Source: Flavobacterium sp. 270
GTDB lineage: Bacteria > Bacteroidota > Bacteroidia > Flavobacteriales > Flavobacteriaceae
Direction of reading: 5' to 3'
DNA: 64,000 bases
NCBI RefSeq assembly: GCF_004368785.1
Contig: NZ_SODM01000003.1
Location: 496,001 to 560,000, forward strand
The notes below the pieces were generated by a model, which did no database searches, was not told where the DNA came from, and worked only from the letters and a program-made list of their open reading frames with translations. The stretch's first letter is position 1. Every line of letters starts with the position of its first letter. The position numbers and the translations under genes were made by a program. Shown here one piece after another: positions 42,610-49,886 of the stretch.

Positions 42610-43872
42610 CTATTTTTTCCAGCTAAAAATTCTAGGATTCACAGAAATCATCAGCCAAGCCCAATTGTTGGTATGTCCGGCATCTCCATTTTTAATAAAT
42701 TCTAAGGTTTTTGACCCAAACATTTGAGAATAACCTCCAGTTATTGTAATGTCTTTTTTGAAATTATAACCAAAAGTAGCATCAATTTCAGTTCCTAAAT
42801 ACGAATCTAATTCTTCTCCAATCGGATTAACAACTTTTGCTGCCGAAGCAAATACATGCGGAATCAAAGCAAACTGCCATTTGTTTACATTGTAATTCAA
42901 TTTTAAAAAAGCATCTTGAAGCCCGACATTATTTATATGGTTTCCAACATAAAAATAATCCATATAACCGTTTAAACCGTGATTGGTTCCGAATATTGGG
43001 TTAAAAGATTTAATTACCGTACTGCCGTCATTTGTACTTTTTCCAGATAAAAATTCATATCCTAAACCAGCTTTAAAAGATTCAGTTATAGCATAATTTA
43101 CGTTTGCAGCAGCATTCCAGGCACTTACTTCTTGATTGGTGCTTTTTCCGGTTTGACCGTAAAGCCAAAGGTTAGAATCTAGTTTTCCGGGTTTATAAGC
43201 TAAATAAGTACCGAAAGTCTGTTTGTAATCCACTAATAATTTAGTATCTGCATTTGCGTATTCATAACCTGTATTAAGTACTAAAAAACTCAAACCTAAA
43301 TCGGTATTAAATTGGTTGTGAAACCACGCATATTGTAAAGCTTTGTAATTAGCAACGGTATAAGGTGTTTGTATAAGGTTTTCTGCAGTTGAGTTGTAAG
43401 CGCCTCCAAAATCCAGTTTTTGTTTTTCTGTTTGATAAGTGAAAGTTAAGGCATCATGACTCTGCGCTTGTTGTCCCCAATCTTGTTCGCCCAATATACG
43501 CTGATTATCGTAAGAAAGCACCTGACGTCCCATTCTGGCGCTCCATTTTTCGGTAAAAATGTATTGTGCCCATGCTTCAAAAACAGCTACACCATTTTTG
43601 TCTGCTGTGGCCGTAGGCGAAACATCTCCCCAGGTTCTGGTATTTTGAAAAGTCAATTTTACGATTAAGTCATCTTGTTTGTAATTGAAATTCAAACGGG
43701 AACGTTGTGATATTTGTGATGTACCTTTCTGTCCTTCGGGTAAAAGCGATTTGTAGCCGTTACGATATTCAAAACGCGGTCTCAACTGTAGGTTCATATC
43801 CAATTCCTGAGCCTGAAGAACAGAACCGATTATTCCGAATAAAAATAAAGTGATTATTTTTAGTTTTTTCAT
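42610..43872 (-). CDS. alginate-export-type outer-membrane beta-barrel
   Basis: 420 residues. A signal peptide ends at about LQAQ (22). Then come alternating beta strands typical of a barrel, with segments of the alginate export family (LRPRFEYRNGY, WAQYIFTEKWSARMGRQVLSYDNQRILG, WGQQAQSHDAL). The chain ends NPRIFSWKK rather than in a bare Phe. It starts 66 bases after the second narK and shares its direction, so it may be the outer-membrane channel that feeds nitrate or nitrite to that transporter. The substrate is inferred from position only. Confidence 0.8.
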   Translation of the reverse strand: MKKLKIITLFLFGIIGSVLQAQELDMNLQLRPRFEYRNGYKSLLPEGQKGTSQISQRSRLNFNYKQDDLIVKLTFQNTRTWGDVSPTATADKNGVAVFEAWAQYIFTEKWSARMGRQVLSYDNQRILGEQDWGQQAQSHDALTFTYQTEKQKLDFGGAYNSTAENLIQTPYTVANYKALQYAWFHNQFNTDLGLSFLVLNTGYEYANADTKLLVDYKQTFGTYLAYKPGKLDSNLWLYGQTGKSTNQEVSAWNAAANVNYAITESFKAGLGYEFLSGKSTNDGSTVIKSFNPIFGTNHGLNGYMDYFYVGNHINNVGLQDAFLKLNYNVNKWQFALIPHVFASAAKVVNPIGEELDSYLGTEIDATFGYNFKKDITITGGYSQMFGSKTLEFIKNGDAGHTNNWAWLMISVNPRIFSWKK

Positions 43873-43938
43873 GATGGGGTTGGTTTAATTTTCCGCTAAA
43901 ATAAAGGAAAAATACTATCTTTTACAATGATAAAAGCT

Positions 43939-45414
43939 TTAATTCTCTACTATCGGAGTTAAAATAGGTTGTTTCTCTGTGCTCATATTCGTTACCACTA
44001 CATGCATCCAAATCAGGCAGATCGATGAAAATGCGAAAATGAAAATCCAGGAACTTGACCATATTCCGGTTGTAGTCAAAAGATATCCAAAAATAATTGG
44101 TCCGAAGAAACCTCCAAGTCCGCCGATCATTCCTACCATACCGCCGACTACACCAATAGAATTCGGGAAATAATCCGGGATGTATTTGTAAACTGCCGCT
44201 TTTCCAATTCCCCATGAAATACCAATAAGAATAACCAGAATTAAGAAAACGTACATATTTGCATCAAATTTTATGGTTGTAACTCCCTTTGCAATCAATT
44301 CTTTTTTAGCAATATTCTGATTTGGAGAAACTACTACATTCTGCCAGCTGGATGAAGTTGGAAAAATAGAACTTTCGTTCATTATCGAAGATTTCTGCAA
44401 AATTGGATATTCTTTTTCGCCAACTTTTACTGTACTTGCTGTAATTTCGTTTACGACACCTTTTTTAGCCGCCAGAATTCCAGGGCCGGCAGTTGTGATT
44501 TCCATTTTCGGAATCATTAAAAAGGCGCTTAAAATTACAGATGATCCTAAAACCCAATACATCACTTTTCGTGCTCCAAATTTATCTGATAAATAACCTC
44601 CAAAAGCACGGACTACGCCAGAAGGAAGGCTAAACATTGTGGCAAACAAACCGCCCATAACCAAACTGGTTTGATACACATTCATAAAGTTTGGAAGCAG
44701 CCATTGCGAATAAGCCACAAAACAGCCGAAAACCAAGAAATAATACGCTCCAAATCGCCATACACGCACACTTTTTAGAGAGCTAATCATTTGAGAAACA
44801 CTTTTAGTCTGCGTTTCATTTTTTTTGTTTTTAGTGAAAATCAAAAAGATAATTCCAATAACAAGTAAAGCTACGGCATAAATCACCGGGAGAATTTTCC
44901 AGCCATTTGCCGGATCTTCAGCAGAAAAATGATTTAGTAGGGAAGGCGCAATAAAAGTCGTAATTGCAGCACCTGCATTTCCCATTCCGAAGATTCCAAG
45001 TGCTCTTCCCTGCCATTCTTTTGGATACCAGACAGAAGTAAAACCAATGCCGACAGCAAAACTGGTTCCGACCATTCCGAAGAGAAAACTTAAAAGTGCA
45101 AATAAGAAAAAGCTATTAGCAAAAGGCAGCAAAAAAAGAGGAATAGAGCAGAGGAGAAGCAGGAAAGAGTAAACATATTTTCCACCGTATTTATCAGTCA
45201 AAATTCCAATTGGCAAACGCATTACAGAGCCTGTTAGAATCGGGATTCCTAATAACCAGCCTACTTGTATAACACTCCAGTGGAAGATACCGTTGTCTAC
45301 CAAAAACGTAACCAGAACACCATTTAATGTCCAGCACGCAAAACATACTGTGAACGCAAGTGTATTCAAAAAAAGAATCTTATGCGATTGCGATAAAGAG
45401 TTTGTATTTTTCAT
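43939..45414 (-). CDS. narK: second NarK-type nitrate/nitrite transporter
   Basis: 491 residues and very similar to the NarK at 21708 over its whole length (FFLNTLAF, GWLLGIPILTGSVMRLPIG, GMVGTSFAVGIGFTSVWYP, GGMVGMIGGLGGFFGPIIFG). It has the same hydrophilic insert of about 85 residues between predicted helices 9 and 10. Two transporters in one island could separate nitrate uptake from nitrite export, or serve different conditions. Its promoter has the shared palindrome. It lies just downstream of the response regulator gene, and the barrel gene follows 66 bases later. Confidence 0.93.
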   Translation of the reverse strand: MKNTNSLSQSHKILFLNTLAFTVCFACWTLNGVLVTFLVDNGIFHWSVIQVGWLLGIPILTGSVMRLPIGILTDKYGGKYVYSFLLLLCSIPLFLLPFANSFFLFALLSFLFGMVGTSFAVGIGFTSVWYPKEWQGRALGIFGMGNAGAAITTFIAPSLLNHFSAEDPANGWKILPVIYAVALLVIGIIFLIFTKNKKNETQTKSVSQMISSLKSVRVWRFGAYYFLVFGCFVAYSQWLLPNFMNVYQTSLVMGGLFATMFSLPSGVVRAFGGYLSDKFGARKVMYWVLGSSVILSAFLMIPKMEITTAGPGILAAKKGVVNEITASTVKVGEKEYPILQKSSIMNESSIFPTSSSWQNVVVSPNQNIAKKELIAKGVTTIKFDANMYVFLILVILIGISWGIGKAAVYKYIPDYFPNSIGVVGGMVGMIGGLGGFFGPIIFGYLLTTTGIWSSSWIFIFAFSSICLIWMHVVVTNMSTEKQPILTPIVEN

Positions 45415-45434
45415 AGTACTTAAATTTGTTTTAT

Positions 45435-45481
45435 CAAATGTAAGTACTAATTAAGTATTAATACGTATTTTTACTTAAGTA
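45435..45481 (-). promoter_or_regulatory. narK promoter with nitrate-island palindromes
   Basis: On the minus strand TACATTTG (45442-45435) is the -7 box, within TACTTACATTTG. TACGTA-TTAA-TACTTA (45467-45452) lies just upstream, and the perfect palindrome TACTTAAGTA is at 45481-45472. No TTTG is at -33 (CGTA). Predicted start near 45428, about 14 bases before the ATG. The half-site next to the -7 box matches the other promoters, but the full palindrome is shifted about 11 bases upstream. Confidence 0.6.
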
Positions 45482-45579
45482 TTTTTAGCTCAAAAATAAG
45501 TTTTGCCAACTTAACAAAATTGATTTGCTATTTTGTTAAAATGCTATTTTTAATGCTGATTTTTGGCTTTTAAGCAGTT

Positions 45580-46236
45580 TTATAAAAGTGAATATTCTGT
45601 AGCTTTATTAGAAAGCTCCATTAAATTCTTTACTTTCAGCTTTTTCATTAAATTAAAACGATGAACTTCAGCCGTTCGCTTGCTGATTTCAAGAGCTTCG
45701 GCAATTTCTTTATTTCCTTTACCAGAGAGTAAAAGTGTTAGGATTTCTTTCTCTCTTTTGGTAATCATCATTTCCTCTCCTAAATTTTGTTTAGGTTCAA
45801 GAGATACGCCAGTCGTTAATTGACTAATTAAAATAGATGAAATATCACCGCTAAAGTATTTACCTCCGCCAGAAACGGTGTGCAAAGCTTTTAGGAATTC
45901 GTCTTTGCTCGAACCTTTTAGTAAATATCCATCGGCACCGGCTTTTATGGATTTAAGTACGTATTCTTCAGATTCGTGCATAGAAAGCATGATGATTTTT
46001 ACAGTACTGTTTTCGCTTCTAAGTTTTTCTACTACCTCGATACCCGTTAAATTCGGCATACGAATATCTACTATAAGTAAATCAGGCTGACTTGCAGCAA
46101 CTACTTCCAAAGCATCGGCTCCATCAATAGCTTCGCCCACAACCTCAATGTTTGCTTCGTTTTCCAGTAAAGATTTTATTCCGTCTCTAACGAAAACATG
46201 GTCATCTGCCAGCACTACACGAATGATATTACTCAT
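45580..46236 (-). CDS. NarL/LuxR-type response regulator
   Basis: 218 residues. The receiver domain (1-125) has the acidic pair D11-D12, phospho-acceptor D57 (LLIVDIRMP) and K109-region GYLLKGSSKDEF. The C-terminal LuxR helix-turn-helix (about 150-215) has LTKREKEILTLLLSGKGNKEIAE-like wording and TAEVHRFNLMKKL. It is the likely partner of the sensor kinase at 46600, 363 bases upstream across repeats. It is the best candidate for binding the palindromes before moeA, nirB, narK and the fused nitrate reductase. That assignment is inference. Confidence 0.92.
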   Translation of the reverse strand: MSNIIRVVLADDHVFVRDGIKSLLENEANIEVVGEAIDGADALEVVAASQPDLLIVDIRMPNLTGIEVVEKLRSENSTVKIIMLSMHESEEYVLKSIKAGADGYLLKGSSKDEFLKALHTVSGGGKYFSGDISSILISQLTTGVSLEPKQNLGEEMMITKREKEILTLLLSGKGNKEIAEALEISKRTAEVHRFNLMKKLKVKNLMELSNKATEYSLL

Positions 46237-46264
46237 AATTTACTTAATTTGAATTCTGGGTTTT

Positions 46265-46303
46265 TACGTATATTCATCTAAAAAGAAGATGCTAATATAC
46301 GTA
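46265..46303 (-). promoter_or_regulatory. TACGTA inverted repeat before the response regulator gene
   Basis: TTACGTATATT and AATATACGTAA are perfect 11-base arms, with an inner CATCT/AGATG stem, so the RNA would form one long hairpin. The TACGTA half-sites match those in the nitrate-island promoters, so the regulator may control its own gene. No TAnnTTTG box is seen near it. Confidence 0.5.
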
Positions 46304-46360
46304 ATTTTTTAGATTGATAATTTCTAACATTAGAAATTTTAATGTTGAAATGTAAAATGG

Positions 46361-46530
46361 TTTTCAGGTTTCAGGTTTTAAGTTTCAGGTTTCAAGTTTT
46401 TGCGATCGTTTGATCGTGACGAAGGAAGGATCTTCGCAAGTAGCTTGATAAAAATTTTTAGGGAATTTTGGAATTAAAATTTAGATTATGGATTTTGGCT
46501 GCGGGGCTTAGACTTCGCTCAGCCTGACAA
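46361..46530. repeat. cluster of partial dispersed repeats
   Basis: The 363-base gap between the kinase and regulator genes holds TTTCAGGTTTCAGG-type units (46361-46396), a CGAAGGAAGGATCTTCGCAAG fragment (about 46421-46440) related to the repeat at 55561, and a GACTTCGCTCAGCCTGACA fragment (about 46510-46528). No gene is seen in this gap. Confidence 0.6.
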
Positions 46531-46599
46531 AATGGAGTTATAAGTTTGATATGAAATTATCTAATTTTCAAATTGCCAAATTATCTAATTATCTAATTT

Positions 46600-48405
46600 C
46601 TAAATCGGAATATTAAATGTAATCCTCGTTCCTTCTCCGGGAATTGATTTGAAGAAAACACGGCCGTTGATGTACTGAATTCTTTCTTTCATAAACAACA
46701 TTCCCATTCCGGATTCGCTGTTGCGTTTTTTGTCTACGGAATTTATATCGAAACCTTTTCCGTTGTCGTCTATAATTATACTTAGTAGTGTTGCGCTGTG
46801 CGAAAGTTGTACAATAATATGCGACGATTCTGCGTATTTTATGGCGTTGTTTATGGCCTCTTGCGTTAGTCGGTAAATATTGATTTCTATTAAAGAATCT
46901 AAACGCTGGTCAAAATCGGTTTTGTTGTAAAAAAGGATTTCTTTTCCGGTAAGTTTTGAGAGTTCCTGAGTTAATTTTGAAAGTGATGAAACGATTCCGT
47001 GATCGCTTAATTCCGGTGGCATTAAATTGAAAGTTGCGGTACGAACACCTTTTATAATGTCTAGTGAAAGCTTTTTTAAATATTCAATTTTTTGCTCCGA
47101 TTTTTCCCTGTCGTCCAGATTGATGCTTTCTAAACTAAATTTTAAACCTGTCAACATTTGACCGATTCCGTCATGAATTTCTTTAGCGATTCGGTTTTGC
47201 TCGTTTTCCTGATTTTCAACAATTTTACTTGAAATTATCTTTTGCTGATTGATTTTTTCCGTGCTGTTTTCGATATTTAAACGCTCAACTTCGCGTTGCG
47301 CTTTTTTGCGTTCGGTGATATTAAAACAAACAATTAAAAGTTCAAGTTCGTCTTTTTTAATAGTAACCGGAACCATCGATAAATCGAGCCAAATATTTTG
47401 GGCTTCTTTATTTACAATGTTGATTTCGCCTTGCCAGCCACTTCTTTGTTTTTCAAAAATAATGCGGTCAATATTCAGCTGTTCTTTTTCATCGGTGGTT
47501 AAAACTTCAGAGAATTTTTTGTTGGAAGAAAATTTGGTGTAATTTAAAAGTTTGGCAAATTTTTCTCCGATATGAATGATCGAACCGTCAGGCGCAATTC
47601 TGCAATACAGCAATGTGTTTTCCATTGCGTAATTGAGTGATTTTAATTCTTTTACGGAGTTTTCTTTTATTTCGCTGATGATTTCAGTGTCGTAAGCGAG
47701 TTTTAAAGCTTTCTTTTCTGACTGCAGCAATTTTGCAATTAACCTTTCGATTTTTTTGTTCGTTGGTTTAAAAATAAAGAAGAATTCCAGAAGTAAAACC
47801 AAAAGTGTAAAACCAAAAATCCAATATTCTATTCGGCGTTGTTCCGTAACTTTTTCGTGCGCTTCGAGATCGTATTGCGTTACAATCTCATTCATTTTCG
47901 AAAGAAAAAAACCTTCGTTTCCAAGAATAGTCTGAACGAATTTTTGATTTTCTTCCGATTGTTTTTTTTGCTTTACATTCAATAAAAAAGAATCGGTCGA
48001 TTGCGCAATTTTATTGAAAATCGGATTGATTTCGAGATATAATTTATTAAGCGTTTCGCTTTTTTCTTTTGGAAAAGCCAAGCTGTCATTTCCATTTTCT
48101 AATGCGTTTTGGTTTTTTTTCCAAAGTAAAAGTACTTCTCTTAAATGCGAAATTTTTTCAGCGGAAGCGGTATCAGAAACGTAATGTAAAATCAGGACTT
48201 CTTTTACAATCTTCTGACTCAGCATTCTTTGTTTACCAGAAAAATTAATGATTTTAGAATCGCTTAACTGCTGATTCAGATTGTATTGTACTAAAAACTG
48301 ACTGATAATTATAGTTAAGGCAATAGTAAGAAGCGCAAAAAAATACAGTCGTCGTAAATTTTTGAAAGTGATTTTTTCTACAGCTTCCTGATTGCTTTTT
48401 TTCAT
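46600..48405 (-). CDS. NarX-like membrane sensor histidine kinase
   Basis: 601 residues. One helix at about 20-40 and a second at about 190-210 enclose a periplasmic sensor domain. Just after the first helix is NFSGKQRMLSQKI (54-66), which matches the P-box/PilJ-type nitrate-binding region of NarX. A PAS-like domain (about 260-380, RIAPDGSIIHIGEKF) precedes a HisKA_3 domain with H411 in KEIHDGIGQMLTGLKF, then an ATPase domain (DDNGKGFD, GMGMLFMKERI). It should sense nitrate or nitrite and phosphorylate the NarL-type regulator. It begins 5 bases after the DUF4202-like gene. Confidence 0.88.
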   Translation of the reverse strand: MKKSNQEAVEKITFKNLRRLYFFALLTIALTIIISQFLVQYNLNQQLSDSKIINFSGKQRMLSQKIVKEVLILHYVSDTASAEKISHLREVLLLWKKNQNALENGNDSLAFPKEKSETLNKLYLEINPIFNKIAQSTDSFLLNVKQKKQSEENQKFVQTILGNEGFFLSKMNEIVTQYDLEAHEKVTEQRRIEYWIFGFTLLVLLLEFFFIFKPTNKKIERLIAKLLQSEKKALKLAYDTEIISEIKENSVKELKSLNYAMENTLLYCRIAPDGSIIHIGEKFAKLLNYTKFSSNKKFSEVLTTDEKEQLNIDRIIFEKQRSGWQGEINIVNKEAQNIWLDLSMVPVTIKKDELELLIVCFNITERKKAQREVERLNIENSTEKINQQKIISSKIVENQENEQNRIAKEIHDGIGQMLTGLKFSLESINLDDREKSEQKIEYLKKLSLDIIKGVRTATFNLMPPELSDHGIVSSLSKLTQELSKLTGKEILFYNKTDFDQRLDSLIEINIYRLTQEAINNAIKYAESSHIIVQLSHSATLLSIIIDDNGKGFDINSVDKKRNSESGMGMLFMKERIQYINGRVFFKSIPGEGTRITFNIPI

Positions 48406-48410
48406 ATTTA

Positions 48411-48995
48411 TTATAAACCTAAAGAAGCTTTTATTAGGTTTAGGTTTTCTTCTGAATAATTAATTTTTAAGGCTTCGGCATGTCCTTTTTCAGACATTTT
48501 ATCCCAGGTTTTTTTAATGATGTTTTTTAGTTTTTCTTCGTCGTGTTTTAAAACGAAAGGTTCTAAATAATAATCTAAAAATACCAGACAAATTACATCT
48601 TCAAGAAGTTGTGTTTCGGCATCTTTTTTAAGTAATTTTTTTTCAATTAAAAAAGAAACACGATCGATAAAAGTTTGATCGTAACCCGCTTTTTCTAAAA
48701 TTTCGGCAGTAGTTTCGGCGTGAAATTTTTTCAAATCACCTCTCCATTTCAAATAACCAACACGATCCATTGGGTACGATTCGCGTGCGACTTTCCATCG
48801 GCAGATATGTTGTGCTTTTGAAGCAATTTGTACTTCTTCTGAAGCGTTTGGTTCAAACTGTAAAAGCTTTTCGTACATCCTGTTAGAATACAATAATTCT
48901 TTTGGATATTCGGTATTTTGATGGGTTTCGATGTTTGGATCTTGTGCGTTTTCGGCATCAATCCATTCGCTGGCTTTTTGAAAAGGTGTAGTCAT
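48411..48995 (-). CDS. DUF4202-like protein
   Basis: 194 residues with no signal peptide. The conserved HICRWKVARESYPMDRVGYLKWR stretch with the His and Arg residues, and HAETTAEILEKAGYD, fit the DUF4202 group. The His/Asp pattern (AQHICRW, FHAETTAEIL, LEDVICLVFLDYYLEPF) looks like an HD-domain metal enzyme, but this is my inference. It lies directly before the sensor kinase (5 bases) and behind nirD, so it belongs with nitrate regulation or cofactor supply. The molecular function is unknown. Confidence 0.75.
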   Translation of the reverse strand: MTTPFQKASEWIDAENAQDPNIETHQNTEYPKELLYSNRMYEKLLQFEPNASEEVQIASKAQHICRWKVARESYPMDRVGYLKWRGDLKKFHAETTAEILEKAGYDQTFIDRVSFLIEKKLLKKDAETQLLEDVICLVFLDYYLEPFVLKHDEEKLKNIIKKTWDKMSEKGHAEALKINYSEENLNLIKASLGL

Positions 48996-49017
48996 TTTTT
49001 GGTTTGATAATAGATTT

Positions 49018-49025
49018 CAAAGATA
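49018..49025 (-). promoter_or_regulatory. possible -7 box before the DUF4202-kinase genes
   Basis: TATCTTTG on the minus strand (49025-49018) fits TAnnTTTG and lies about 25 bases before the start codon. No TTTG is seen 19-20 bases upstream. A weak ACGTAAG is present nearby. Confidence 0.4.
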
Positions 49026-49062
49026 CGGAAATAGGCTTACGTTTTTAATTTTTAAAGTAGTT

Positions 49063-49161
49063 TGTCATTTCGACGAAGGAGAAATCTCCGCAAGAAACTC
49101 GACAATCTAAATCAAACTTTACGGAGCTACTCGCGGAGATTTCTCCTTCGTCGAAATGACA
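49063..49161. repeat. 29-base inverted repeat, 'GTCATTTCGACGAAGG' type
   Basis: TGTCATTTCGACGAAGGAGA with AATCTCCGC (49063-49091) has its exact complement at 49133-49161. A further degraded copy (GCTTCGTTCCTCGCAATGAC) follows at about 49190-49209. It lies between nirD and the DUF4202-like gene and may end transcription from nirD. Confidence 0.88.
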
Positions 49162-49224
49162 AGATTGAGGATTATTGTTAGTGAGGTTGCTTCGTTCCTC
49201 GCAATGACAAGATTGCGGTAAAAA

Positions 49225-49602
49225 TTAATCCATAAAGCCTACAAAAACCTCGTCTTCAATAACTTTTATCGGATAAGTTGCAATTTTAAAATCGTCGCCG
49301 TTTAAGTTAGAACCATCTACAAGCGAAAAAGTTTTCTTGTGCATCGGGCAGGCGATTTTCGGAATATCGTCTGTAGAACCGGTCATCCCTCTGGATAAAA
49401 CCATTTCCATTTTATGTGGACATGCGTTTTGACAGGCGTACCATTCGTTACGGCGGGCAAAATTAAAAATCGCAATTTGTTTGTTTTTGTATTTGATGCA
49501 TCCGCCTCGATTGGTCGGAAAATCACTTACATTTCCAGCTTTAAACCAGATTTTGGCATCGTTTGGATGTACGGTTTCGTATTGATTTAAAATTTCTTCC
49601 AT
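49225..49602 (-). CDS. nirD: nitrite reductase small subunit NirD
   Basis: 125 residues, Rieske fold. Unlike many NirD proteins, it keeps both ligand pairs, C-P-H in NACPHKMEMVL and C-P-M-H in IACPMHKKTFSL, so it may carry a [2Fe-2S] cluster. It works with NirB in NAD(P)H-dependent reduction of nitrite to ammonium in the cytoplasm. It follows nirB after 284 bases filled with repeats, in the same direction. Confidence 0.92.
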   Translation of the reverse strand: MEEILNQYETVHPNDAKIWFKAGNVSDFPTNRGGCIKYKNKQIAIFNFARRNEWYACQNACPHKMEMVLSRGMTGSTDDIPKIACPMHKKTFSLVDGSNLNGDDFKIATYPIKVIEDEVFVGFMD

Positions 49603-49736
49603 TGTAATTTCATTTTTGTTTCCTGTTTCTTATCCCTCTTTTTACAATCAAGAGAGTTATGATGGCGCAGTAAAAAAGAGGGTAAGAAGGACAGCAAACG
49701 TTTGTTTTTTTTCTTTTTTTTTGGAGCTGTTTTTTT

Positions 49737-49864
49737 GCCACAAAGGCACTAAGGCGCAAAGTTTTTTTTATTCTTTGTCTTTTTAATCTCGCAAAGTCGC
49801 GAAGGTGCAAAGTCTTTTTTTGAGATTCTTACAATAAAACTTTGCGACTTAGCGTCTTTGAGAG
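49737..49864. repeat. 'CTTTGCG' family repeats between nirB and nirD
   Basis: Several units are present: GCCACAAAGGCACTAAGGCG, AATCTCGCAAAGTCGCGAAG and the inverted AAAACTTTGCGACTTAGCGT with CTTTGAGAG. The family is also at 1294-1378 and 55507-55701. A 66-codon open frame across it is a repeat artefact. Confidence 0.75.
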
Positions 49865-49886
49865 CAATTTTATTTATTAATTGCTT

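Noticed and set aside
49610..49810. 66-codon open frame between nirB and nirD
   Set aside because: It lies in CTTTGCG-family repeats and low-complexity T runs.
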